In this document: positions 27,819-35,864 of the stretch, piece by piece
Layout: the number at the start of each line of letters is the position of its first letter
How positions within the stretch are numbered: the stretch's first letter is position 1
From: a virus
Reading direction: 5' to 3' (one strand)
IMG/VR virus record: IMGVR_UViG_3300024346_000210
Coordinates: 1-38,201 of that record
DNA: 38,201 bases
The notes under the pieces: model-generated
Database searches by the model: none
What the model saw: only the letters and a program-made list of their open reading frames with translations
Told to the model about the DNA's origin: nothing
Translations under genes and position numbers: made by a program

Positions 27819-28550
27819 CTATTGCGGACCTGCCGCAGGATCTACACGATTACCTGCTTCAATGTTTGTTCCTGCTGGTTCTGTTGTAATACTTGCTACA
27901 GGAGTTAAGTCGCCAGTTATAATTTTGCTTGCAAACCCTCTTCCTAAACCAATACGATTAGCAGTTTCACTGCCGCCTTGATCAGCATATCCAACTGCTC
28001 TGCGGAACTGCTGTCCTAAAGCACCGAAGTCATAACTAGTCCAAGTTACCGTTTTAGATTGAATGTATGCACAAGCAATTCTTACAGCAATTTCAGGATC
28101 ATTAACTAAATCTGGATTTTGAACAATTTCAGGGTGTCCTGCTTTAGGGCCGTATGTTTCGTAGTTACCTTTAAACGTTAACTGTATTAGTCCTCTACCA
28201 CGGTACTTGTAGCCTTCGTTTTGTGCGTTGCCGTATCGATTTCCGTAAATAGTGTTACCAATAGCAGCAGGACCTGCTGCTGCAAGTTCTTGTGCAAACG
28301 CATCTGTTTTAACTCGCGTTGGGAATACTCTACGTAATGTACTTGCTCTATAATTTAAGTTTTCACTTCTTGGTTTGAATCCACATTCTGCTTGTATCTG
28401 TGCCATTGCCATACCAAGTGCTTCTGCATTACCTGGAGTTTCTCCTTCGGCAAGTCTATTAGGATCTGCTGATTTAAGTGCATTTGCTGGATCTAATCCA
28501 ATTTTCTTAATTAATTCATTTAAGAAGAATTGTTGTAATAATGTAACTTC
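27819..28550 (-). other. GH19 peptidoglycan hydrolase-type domain of gp5
   Basis: Residues about 580-823. The paired Glu, the NRYGN phrase and the GRGLIQLT phrase are all present, so activity is plausible. The catalytic region reads A-E-C-G-F, whereas phage GH19 enzymes more often have H-E-[ST]-x-G-F, so the His before the Glu is lost and the loop may be a residue shorter. Confidence 0.8.
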
Positions 28551-30290
28551 AACTGGTTTAGCTGGCTGATCTCCTGTAGGTCCTACTTGACCAGGAACAA
28601 CTGTCTGCGGACCGTTTGTATTTGCCGCTGTAACTGTTGCGCCGCTTGCAGCGCCAGCACTTGTAGTTAAGTCACTATCACTACTTAATAACGGTGTAGA
28701 TTCTCTTAATGCAGGACTTGGAGATCCACTTGCTTGTGTAAATCCTGGAGTAAATGTTCCAGGGTCTAAATGCTCGTGGCCTAGCCACGGCTCGTGTACT
28801 GGAACACGCACAGGCCACAGAGCAGGGGCTGCAACTTGTGCTTGAGCTGCACTTCCTGCCGTTGCTGCTTCAGTCGCTGCTGGACCATTCATATGAATTT
28901 CAGTGGCTGTTTCGTTATGATTGCCGCCACTCAAAATATCTGTATTTCCGCCTGCTGTGAAATAATTATATCCTCCAGTGTTTAAGTCTAAATTTGCCTG
29001 TGTATCTTTTCTGTTACCTTTAGTATTAATGTCTAGTGTTGCGTTATTTGTAATAGTATGAGCACCAGTTACAATTAAATCTCCAGTAGCGCCAACAAAT
29101 ATTTTCTGTGATGCACCAACATAATGATTTTCATCAGCGCCAATCTCCATATTGTGTTTGCCGCCAACTTTATAGTCACTGTTATTACCAACAGTAAGTT
29201 TGTAATCTCTGCCTGCATTGTAATTAATATCACGTGCCGCAGTCATATTAATATCTCGATCAGCACTTATATTAAGATCATTTTGAGTCCTAATACTAAT
29301 ACTATCTTGTGCATAGATATCAATTTTGCCGTTGGCAGTCATTTCTATCCAAGAACTACCTGTTGCATTGCCAATATAAATTAAGTCTTCTGAATTATGT
29401 AGAAGAATTTGATGACCTGTGCGTGTCCTAATTCTAAAAGATTCACCTTTAGGTAGTGTCTTAATGCCGGTAGTTGCTTGAGGGTCAGCAACTACATCAG
29501 TATATAACATTGCGTCTTGTCCAGCAAAACTATTTCTTAAAAATTGTTCGTCGCCGTCATCCATAACAATACTAGAACCACCTAGTATACTTGTAAATGT
29601 TTGTGTACTATACTCCTTTGGGCCAACTGAACTTTTAGGAGCTCCGTTTCTTTTGTCTCGAGGACCCGGAGTACTAATACCAAATACACTACTAGGTAAG
29701 TTTCGTCTGCTAGTACTATTAGCAGGGCCTCTAATATCGTCATCTACTAGACCCTGTCTTCCAAGTATAGTATAAAAATCATTATTAACAGGTTTAATAT
29801 ATTTTGAAGGATCGTTTCCGACGCCAGATGAAAGTCTTTTATTGTACTCTCCTGTAGGAAGTTTTTTAGAACTGTCAGTATTATTGTATTCAGTGCCGGC
29901 CCACGGATCTGGTGTCATATGATTTTGATACACGTCCGGAACACATCCTATCCAATAGCCTCTTGCTATGTTACCTTCTGCAAACATAACAAGTACCTTT
30001 GTTCCTACACTAGGAGGTACCGCCCAAAATCCGTAACTTTTCTGTGTTCCTTGAAAGTCGTCTTGACTGGTAGTTCCGTCAATTGGTGTTACTCCGGCAA
30101 ACGGACTCATATATTGTACTGTAACAATTTGTCCTGATCGTTCAGGCTGATTACCCGAAGTGCTATTTTTTAATAGTTCAACTTGTATTGCACCCATTCT
30201 TTTTGGATCAAGCAAGGATACAACCAACGCTTCATATGGCCCTGGATTGATTACTAGCGTTTTTCTCGCTGAACGTCCATCAATTGCCAT
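27819..30290 (-). CDS. gp5: Baseplate hub/spike gp5 with C-terminal GH19 domain
   Basis: 823 aa. Residues 1-125 form the gp5 OB-fold (VVSLLDPKRMGAIQVEL, YGFWAVPPSVGTKVLVMF, GYWIGCVPD). Residues 285-470 are the spike beta-helix, with short repeats such as ISADRDINMTAARDINYNAG. Next come VPVHEPWLGHEHLDP (496-510) and a Pro/Ala/Ser linker. Residues 580-800 are a glycoside hydrolase family 19 domain: A-E-C-G-F with E635, SENLNY with E643, NTIYGNRYGN, then YRGRGLIQLT (696-705). GH19 enzymes cut chitin or peptidoglycan by two acidic residues, and E635 and E643 fit these. T4 gp5 instead has a T4-lysozyme-type domain between OB-fold and spike. The ATG overlaps the stop of the 813-aa gene (TAATG). Role: pierce the outer membrane and open the wall during injection. 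Confidence 0.9.
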   Translation of the reverse strand: MAIDGRSARKTLVINPGPYEALVVSLLDPKRMGAIQVELLKNSTSGNQPERSGQIVTVQYMSPFAGVTPIDGTTSQDDFQGTQKSYGFWAVPPSVGTKVLVMFAEGNIARGYWIGCVPDVYQNHMTPDPWAGTEYNNTDSSKKLPTGEYNKRLSSGVGNDPSKYIKPVNNDFYTILGRQGLVDDDIRGPANSTSRRNLPSSVFGISTPGPRDKRNGAPKSSVGPKEYSTQTFTSILGGSSIVMDDGDEQFLRNSFAGQDAMLYTDVVADPQATTGIKTLPKGESFRIRTRTGHQILLHNSEDLIYIGNATGSSWIEMTANGKIDIYAQDSISIRTQNDLNISADRDINMTAARDINYNAGRDYKLTVGNNSDYKVGGKHNMEIGADENHYVGASQKIFVGATGDLIVTGAHTITNNATLDINTKGNRKDTQANLDLNTGGYNYFTAGGNTDILSGGNHNETATEIHMNGPAATEAATAGSAAQAQVAAPALWPVRVPVHEPWLGHEHLDPGTFTPGFTQASGSPSPALRESTPLLSSDSDLTTSAGAASGATVTAANTNGPQTVVPGQVGPTGDQPAKPVEVTLLQQFFLNELIKKIGLDPANALKSADPNRLAEGETPGNAEALGMAMAQIQAECGFKPRSENLNYRASTLRRVFPTRVKTDAFAQELAAAGPAAIGNTIYGNRYGNAQNEGYKYRGRGLIQLTFKGNYETYGPKAGHPEIVQNPDLVNDPEIAVRIACAYIQSKTVTWTSYDFGALGQQFRRAVGYADQGGSETANRIGLGRGFASKIITGDLTPVASITTEPAGTNIEAGNRVDPAAGPQ

Positions 30291-32731
30291 TACTGCGGAT
30301 TCCCTGTATTATTTGTAATTTGTTCCTTGCCTGCATCGGTGTTTTCTGTCGACTTTACTGCACCCGGATCACTAGATTGTCCAGTAATTGGTGAGTCGTC
30401 TTGTTTTGGTCTTCTGTTCATACTTAACACCTGTGTAAATTTTCCGCCACTAAAACTGTTTTCAACAATGTTTACTTTGTATAATCCACTAAATGCCTTT
30501 ACTGGAATAGTATCCTGTGGAAATATCATTGATCCTGTTTCGCCGTTATAATCAATAGGTGTACGGAAATTAACATTCACTTCAACTTCACTTCTTTGAT
30601 AATCCATTGACCCGTCAGCAGTGTATGCTTTCGCTGCAACTGGTGAGCTATAATTTCCAACTCCACTATCTGCTAGGTAGTAAGGATCTCCAAGAACAGT
30701 AAGATCCATAACAATCATATCAACATTATTATTTACTATTGCTTCGTTAAACATTCTAGCAACCTGAACTGCTGGAGAATCCATTGTCGATCCTCCTCCT
30801 TTACCTGTGCCGTTAGCATCTCCTACGTCAGACACATTAGGATTAGAAAATCCACTGCCTTCAGAATTTCCTTCAGATGCATTATAAGATTCTTCAGTCG
30901 ACCCATTTGATCCGTTTTTTGCTAAAAGTCTAGAATCACCACTACCGTTTATATTTGTGTTTAATGCTTTATAAAATGAATTATTAAAATTAATTTCAAA
31001 GTCGAGTATATCGTCGTTTTTTCCTGTATAGATATAATCATATGTTTTAGCTGCCTGCTGTTTACGTTTTTCAATACCAACTGACGGTTGTGAAGCATTA
31101 TTAAAGACTGACGAATGAACTTTATAAGGAACAACAGCATATACAAATACTTTTGGATTTTCACCGCTTACACTCCTTACTTGTTCATCAGGTACTAAGA
31201 ATGTTTGAGTATGAATTCTAAACCAGTTTATCATCCCGTCTGAATCTGGAGTAAATTCTGTTGCAGCAGATTTACCATAAGAACTTAAGATGACTATTTC
31301 TTCGATAATTTGTTCAACACTAGTACCTAGCGGAAATGTAAATTCTCTAAAATCATTTGAGATTGTAACTTTTTCTGAAACATATACATCATTTTCGTTT
31401 TTTGTGTATGCTTCGATACCAAACGGGGTATTGCCTCCTTCAACCATTGACTTTGCAATAGTTCCCTTGCCAATTGGATTGGCTAATTCAGAACTTTCTG
31501 CAATTCTTCTAACAGCCGAAGCTACATTATTGTTAGTTACATATAATTCTTTATACTGATCAAAAGCAGTTTGTACTTCTTCTTGTCCAGCTTTTGGAAG
31601 CTCATTATAATTTAGTAAACCTTGCGTCTTTCTATAAAATTCGTCTACTGTCATTGCTGCATTATCACTAGTACCACTATCGGTTTGAGTGTCTAATCCT
31701 AAACTAGATGTTAGTTCTTTTGGAAACATAATAACATATTCATCTTTGTTTATTGGAGCAGGTTCTCCTTCGGCTTTTTCTCTTATACGCTTGTTCATAA
31801 TAGTAGTCAAACTATTTGGACCTTTTTGTAATAATTCAAGAACACTGTCGCCACTAATTTTTATATCACTTTTAGTATGCTGTGCAATATTACTTAATGC
31901 GCTTTCGTTAAATGCGTGTGCTGAAACATTATATGCCGAGCCTCCAGCATTTACATCAAAATCCATTTTATTAATTTTTATTGGAAATACTCGTCTACCC
32001 AATGCTCCTACACTGTGCGGGTTTCCGTTATCATCAAACCCTTTAAAATCAATAATAAGAGCATACGGTGCTTTTAAGTAATCAGCGTGTCCTGCATCTA
32101 GTGCTGCAATCATTAATGTTTGTAGAAATAATCCCATACTGTATGGTTCGTGAACTACAAAACTAAAAGTAGTAGCATTAGATGTTCTAGTTGCTGTTGT
32201 CGGAGCCATAACTGAATTCATCTTTAGCTCATCAATAAAATATTCTAATTGTGCATCTGATGTTTCGTATGCTGTTAGTGCCTTTCCTGGAGCTCCACCA
32301 CCCGAACGTAATACTGTTACTTGAGGTGCTTTGACACGGTATGTAGTGTTAGGAAAATTTAATTCATTAACAGTTAAACAAGCAAGGGTTATGTTATAGT
32401 TATATGACGCATATTTTTTTAATATATTATCAGTAGAACCTAAAATTGTATTTGGATTTAGTGCTGTTTGTGTTATTACTTCGGCTGCTTGTTCAAATGA
32501 TGGTGCTGACAAACCTATCTTATTAGCAACATCAATTGTTGAACCGGTCAAGACATCTTCAACACTATCTTTAAAACTGTCAATAACTTTAATACCACTA
32601 TTAAGAGCATTAGATCCTTGACGAAGTAAGTTTTCAGCTTGCGCAGACGGATCTGATAATAGAGATTCTCCAACGCCTTTAGCACGTTCAAGACTTTGCT
32701 GGGCTATTTTTGTTGCTCTAGGGATTGCCAT
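30290..32731 (-). CDS. Baseplate hub-like structural protein (813 aa)
   Basis: Helical first 100 residues, then beta-rich text: NFPNTTYRVKAP (about 125-136), TFSFVVHEPYSMGLFLQTL (188-206), APYALIIDFKGFDDNG (221-236). Further on are VVPYKVH, YDYIYTGKNDDILDFEINF, a Gly/Ser/Asn-rich linker (about 600-655), then VLGDPYYLADSG and FSGLYKVNIVENSFSGGKF with TQVLSMNRRP near the C-terminus. This plan recalls hub and tube-initiator proteins of marine T4-like phages. Placement directly before gp5 suggests it supplies the platform on which the spike sits, the role of gp27 in T4. That assignment is inference; T4 gp27 is 391 aa. It lies one base after the gp53 stop and its own stop overlaps the gp5 start. 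Confidence 0.7.
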   Translation of the reverse strand: MAIPRATKIAQQSLERAKGVGESLLSDPSAQAENLLRQGSNALNSGIKVIDSFKDSVEDVLTGSTIDVANKIGLSAPSFEQAAEVITQTALNPNTILGSTDNILKKYASYNYNITLACLTVNELNFPNTTYRVKAPQVTVLRSGGGAPGKALTAYETSDAQLEYFIDELKMNSVMAPTTATRTSNATTFSFVVHEPYSMGLFLQTLMIAALDAGHADYLKAPYALIIDFKGFDDNGNPHSVGALGRRVFPIKINKMDFDVNAGGSAYNVSAHAFNESALSNIAQHTKSDIKISGDSVLELLQKGPNSLTTIMNKRIREKAEGEPAPINKDEYVIMFPKELTSSLGLDTQTDSGTSDNAAMTVDEFYRKTQGLLNYNELPKAGQEEVQTAFDQYKELYVTNNNVASAVRRIAESSELANPIGKGTIAKSMVEGGNTPFGIEAYTKNENDVYVSEKVTISNDFREFTFPLGTSVEQIIEEIVILSSYGKSAATEFTPDSDGMINWFRIHTQTFLVPDEQVRSVSGENPKVFVYAVVPYKVHSSVFNNASQPSVGIEKRKQQAAKTYDYIYTGKNDDILDFEINFNNSFYKALNTNINGSGDSRLLAKNGSNGSTEESYNASEGNSEGSGFSNPNVSDVGDANGTGKGGGSTMDSPAVQVARMFNEAIVNNNVDMIVMDLTVLGDPYYLADSGVGNYSSPVAAKAYTADGSMDYQRSEVEVNVNFRTPIDYNGETGSMIFPQDTIPVKAFSGLYKVNIVENSFSGGKFTQVLSMNRRPKQDDSPITGQSSDPGAVKSTENTDAGKEQITNNTGNPQ

Positions 32732-32732
32732 T

Positions 32733-33032
32733 TTAGTATCCTAAAAATTTTTGTAATTGATCTTGCTTTGGCAAATATATTTTTATACCAGCAACTAAGT
32801 CAAATACAGGATCTTTTAATATGTCCATATTTCGTTGTGCAAAGACCCACCAAAGTTTTGATGTTCCGTAAACTGAATAAGCTAATAAGTCGGGTCTATG
32901 TGTAAACTGTGGTTGTACTTCATACAACACATCGTCATCTTGCTTAGGCACTGGACGAATTGTTAACACATCCAAGTATTGATTATTTTGTATTTTTGTT
33001 CTTCCCCAGGGGCTTTGCGATGAATATGACAT
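32733..33032 (-). CDS. gp53: Baseplate wedge subunit gp53
   Basis: 99 aa, shorter than T4 gp53 (196 aa), which has an extra N-terminal part. The conserved core is visible: QFTHRPDLLAYSVYG, then KLWWVFAQRNMDILKDPVFD and GIKIYLP, the Y-G-x-x-x-x-W-W plus G-x-x-I-x-[IL]-P plan of the gp53 / LysM-like wedge family. In T4 gp53 clamps neighbouring wedges around the hub. The ATG overlaps the stop of the tube-initiator gene (TAATG), and a GGAGGA ribosome site lies just before it. It is followed after one base by the 813-aa gene. Confidence 0.87.
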   Translation of the reverse strand: MSYSSQSPWGRTKIQNNQYLDVLTIRPVPKQDDDVLYEVQPQFTHRPDLLAYSVYGTSKLWWVFAQRNMDILKDPVFDLVAGIKIYLPKQDQLQKFLGY

Positions 33033-33886
33033 TAAATAAATCCTCCACCATTTCCGCCGCCGCCTAAGTAATCACCTTTAACAAAAGAACCTAAACTAAA
33101 CTGTGATACTTTTGCTCTTGAGAATACCGGAGTAACAGTAACAGAAACTTGACTTTGTGCTGGTGCCCATCCAACTAAATCGCCAGTACCTGGATCGCTA
33201 GTTGTAACATCAACTCCTATATCACCTTCAACTTTTGTTTTAATATAATCAACATCTGCAGGTAAGTCAACAGTAAAGTTTCTAATTGCAACAGGAACTT
33301 TTGGAAATACAAAGTCTCCGTAACCAGATAATTTTACAAGGGGCGGAGGTGCTCCGGAATTATCATCTGTTCCGTAATTCATTTTTGTTATACTTCTTAA
33401 GTAGTGTACCATTGCTGTCCAATACTGTGCATCTTTTGCATTTTCGCAGAAAAAATCTCCAGTAATAACAATATCTTCAATTTGGCTGTTTTGGTATTGC
33501 GGAAAGGGATAATTACTATGTACAGGCTGCAATGCATCATAGTTAGCAGTATGTTGAACTAATATTGTAGGAGTATAAGGAAAAACTAATCCATTAGTTT
33601 CTATTAAAGGATCAAAAATTGTACCAGCATCTTTTCCAACAAAGCCCGGCGGCAAACTTAATTTGACACGCCAGTCGTTACTGCCACTAGGCTCTCTAGC
33701 AACTGTCTGTGTTTTTAGTGCAGGCATCGAACTAGGGCCATTTAATAGTGCTTTTAATAGGCCGCCAGCAGGGCCTATAGCATCAAGTGCAGAGTTAGCA
33801 AGTTTGCTTCCTAAACCCTTAGTTGTATTTTCAACAGAGCTTTGGAGGTTTTCTACATTTGATTGTATTATTTTATTTAATGCCAT
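33032..33886 (-). CDS. Tail-tube initiator-like baseplate protein (gp48/gp54 type)
   Basis: 284 aa. After a helical first 50 residues come SNDWRVKLSLPPGF, NGLVFPYTPTILVQHTANY, HSNYPFPQYQNSQIEDIVI with TGDFFCENAKDAQYW, TKMNYG, GAPPPLVKLSGYGDFVF and LPADVDYI. This matches the tube-fold proteins at the base of the tail (T4 gp48 and gp54, 364 and 320 aa), which join hub and tube. The C-terminus is a Gly run (GGGGNGGGF). I cannot choose between gp48 and gp54, and only one of the pair is in the window. It is the first gene of the leftward late block, with AGGAG before the ATG and a late octamer 20 bases upstream. Confidence 0.75.
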   Translation of the reverse strand: MALNKIIQSNVENLQSSVENTTKGLGSKLANSALDAIGPAGGLLKALLNGPSSMPALKTQTVAREPSGSNDWRVKLSLPPGFVGKDAGTIFDPLIETNGLVFPYTPTILVQHTANYDALQPVHSNYPFPQYQNSQIEDIVITGDFFCENAKDAQYWTAMVHYLRSITKMNYGTDDNSGAPPPLVKLSGYGDFVFPKVPVAIRNFTVDLPADVDYIKTKVEGDIGVDVTTSDPGTGDLVGWAPAQSQVSVTVTPVFSRAKVSQFSLGSFVKGDYLGGGGNGGGFI

Positions 33887-33905
33887 TTTGGTAATCTCCT
33901 ATAAG

Positions 33906-33913
33906 TATTTAGT
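33906..33913 (-). promoter_or_regulatory. Late promoter octamer heading the leftward block
   Basis: ACTAAATA followed by CTTATAG on the minus strand, 20 bases before the ATG of the first late gene. It shares base 33,913 with the -35 hexamer of the opposite-facing gp55 promoter. It is weaker than the other copies at the first two positions of the T4 consensus. Confidence 0.5.
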
Positions 33914-33941
33914 TGACAGAATTAAGTATGTAGTTTATAAT
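33913..33941 (+). promoter_or_regulatory. Perfect sigma70 promoter for gp55
   Basis: TTGACA at 33,913-33,918 and TATAAT at 33,936-33,941 with exactly 17 bases between them, both hexamers full consensus. The expected start is near 33,948, leaving a short leader with GGAGA about six bases before the gp55 ATG. This fits early expression by the host RNA polymerase. Confidence 0.85.
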
Positions 33942-33964
33942 AGAGTAATAACCTGGAGAAATAT

Positions 33965-34801
33965 ATGCGTAGAGTAAATTATCTTAATAATAAAGATATG
34001 TTAAAAGAGATACACAAATCAAAAACTAACTTTTGTAGTTATATTGAGCCCGAATATAATCAATATGATATAATTTTATTAGATATTAGTAAAATTAATA
34101 TAAGGACCATTGCAGAAGCTAAAAGAAACAAAGCAAAAAGACTAACACTAGCTGATTTTGAAGCACGTAAACTAGCAGGTGAAAAGGTTAAACAAGCTGA
34201 GTGCGAAGTTGATTACAAAAAAATTACAAAAGAAGAACTAATTTTTAGAATTATGACGTTTGATCATATTCCAGAAGAACCTGGTCGTAAGAAAAATCCT
34301 AAAACAATAGCAGATACAAAAGTTAAGTTAAATTTTCCACCATTTGTGCATTACAAGTTCAACGAAGATGGTGAACTAGTGTTAATCGGAAAGAGTCACT
34401 GGGAAGGTGGGATGGAAAACGGCAACTTTAGTATGAGACACGCTAAAGCAACAGACGAGCTTGCTCGAATGTGGATTAAATTATGTGAAAGGTATGCAAC
34501 AAGGGGAAATGTACGTGGATATACATACAATGACGAAATGCGAGGACAGGCAATCTTACAATTATCACAAATTGGTCTACAGTTTGATGAATCAAAGTCC
34601 AACAATCCATTCGCTTATTACACAGCCGCCGTTACCAATTCCTTTGTCAGAGTTATTAACCTCGAAAAACGAAATCAAAACATTAGAGACGACATACTCG
34701 AGATGAATGATATGAATCCTAGTTACACTAGGCAGCATAATGCTGAATGGGATGCCGCTATGAAAAGAGAACAAGCTGAAAAAGCCGCAAAAAACACTTG
34801 A
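33965..34801 (+). CDS. gp55: Late-transcription sigma factor gp55
   Basis: 278 aa. Residues about 180-245 hold the gp55 core: RGYTYNDEMRGQAILQL, then FDESKSNNPFAYYTAAVTN and SFVRVINLEKRNQ, the region that in T4 corresponds to sigma region 2 and reads the TATAAATA late element. The N-terminal half is basic and longer than in T4 (gp55 is 185 aa). T4 gp55 ends with a short hydrophobic sliding-clamp-binding tail; here the end is a charged AEKAAKNT with no such motif, so clamp coupling may differ. First gene of the rightward block, behind a perfect sigma70 promoter. Its TGA stop lies inside the -35 hexamer of the next promoter. Confidence 0.92.
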   Translation: MRRVNYLNNKDMLKEIHKSKTNFCSYIEPEYNQYDIILLDISKINIRTIAEAKRNKAKRLTLADFEARKLAGEKVKQAECEVDYKKITKEELIFRIMTFDHIPEEPGRKKNPKTIADTKVKLNFPPFVHYKFNEDGELVLIGKSHWEGGMENGNFSMRHAKATDELARMWIKLCERYATRGNVRGYTYNDEMRGQAILQLSQIGLQFDESKSNNPFAYYTAAVTNSFVRVINLEKRNQNIRDDILEMNDMNPSYTRQHNAEWDAAMKREQAEKAAKNT

Positions 34802-34826
34802 CTTTAAGATATAAAGATAGTATTAT
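34798..34826 (+). promoter_or_regulatory. Near-consensus sigma70 promoter for gp47-gp46
   Basis: TTGACT at 34,798-34,803 and TATTAT at 34,821-34,826, 17 bases apart, five of six matches in each hexamer. The gp55 stop codon TGA (34,799-34,801) is part of the -35. The start would fall near 34,833, about 20 bases before gp47. Confidence 0.7.
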
Positions 34827-34853
34827 ATTATTGTATATTATGGAGAACTTAAA

Positions 34854-35864
34854 TTGTTTAAGAAAGCAGCCGTCTTTACAGACATCCACTTTGGATTAAA
34901 AGGCAATTCAAAAGTACACAACCAAGACTGTGAAGACTACATAGATTGGTATATTGAACAAGCAAAAGCTAACGGTTGCGAAACCGGTATCTTCTGCGGA
35001 GATTGGCACCACAATAGAAATAGCCTTAATCTTACAACTATGGACGCAACTATACGGTCTATGGAAAAACTAGGTAAAGCATTTGATCAGTTTTACTTTT
35101 TTGACGGTAACCACGATTTATATTATAAAGACAAAAGAGATGTAAATTCAACAGCATTTGCAAAACATATCCCTGGCATTACGTTTGTAGACGAAATTAC
35201 TACAATTGAAGATGTAACTATTGTGCCGTGGCTTGTAGGTGATGAGTGGAAAAAACTTAGAAAATTAAAAAGCAAATATGTATTTGGTCACTTTGAACTT
35301 CCTAGTTTTTATATGAACGCTATGGTACAGATGCCTGACCACGGAGAGCTTAGAGCAGAAGATTTTGCTAATCAATCATATGTGTTTAGTGGACATTTTC
35401 ATAAACGTCAACAGCAAGGTGTTGTACATTACATAGGTAATGCATTTCCTCATAACTATGCCGATGCTTGGGACGATGATAGAGGTATGATGATACTCGA
35501 TCGTGAGAATAACAAAGAGCCCGAGTATCTTAATTGGCCAAATTGTCCTAAATACCGCACAATTAAACTTAGTAAACTAATAGACGAAGCTGATTCTTTT
35601 ATTAAACCTAATATGTACTTGCGAGTTAACTTAGATTTGCCAATTAGCTACGAAGAAGCAAGTTTTATTAAGGAAACATTTATTAATCAATATAAATGTC
35701 GTGAAATTAGTTTAATTCCACAAAAACAACTAGAAGAAATTAGCACACAACTAGATATACAACAGTTTGAAAGTGTCGATCAAATTGTTGCTGGTGAAAT
35801 ATCCGCAATCGACTCAGACAACTTTGACAAAAAGATGCTAATGGACATTTACAACGAACTATGA
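34854..35864 (+). CDS. gp47: Recombination nuclease subunit gp47 (Mre11-like)
   Basis: 336 aa, close to T4 gp47 (339). All metallophosphoesterase motifs are present: TDIH (D10, H12), CGDWHH (D50), GNHD (85-88), GHFE (145-148) and SGHFHKR (179-185). With gp46 it forms the nuclease complex that resects DNA ends for recombination-dependent replication and helps degrade host DNA. The start is TTG at 34,854: GGAG lies eight bases before it, the protein begins at the expected place before the first motif, and the nearby ATG at 34,840 is in another frame. It overlaps gp46 by four bases (ATGA). Confidence 0.95.
   Translation: MFKKAAVFTDIHFGLKGNSKVHNQDCEDYIDWYIEQAKANGCETGIFCGDWHHNRNSLNLTTMDATIRSMEKLGKAFDQFYFFDGNHDLYYKDKRDVNSTAFAKHIPGITFVDEITTIEDVTIVPWLVGDEWKKLRKLKSKYVFGHFELPSFYMNAMVQMPDHGELRAEDFANQSYVFSGHFHKRQQQGVVHYIGNAFPHNYADAWDDDRGMMILDRENNKEPEYLNWPNCPKYRTIKLSKLIDEADSFIKPNMYLRVNLDLPISYEEASFIKETFINQYKCREISLIPQKQLEEISTQLDIQQFESVDQIVAGEISAIDSDNFDKKMLMDIYNEL

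Noticed and set aside
31689-32081. 130-codon plus-strand open frame opposite the 813-aa hub-like gene
   Set aside because: Antisense to a gene with conserved motifs and it has the composition of a complementary-strand shadow.
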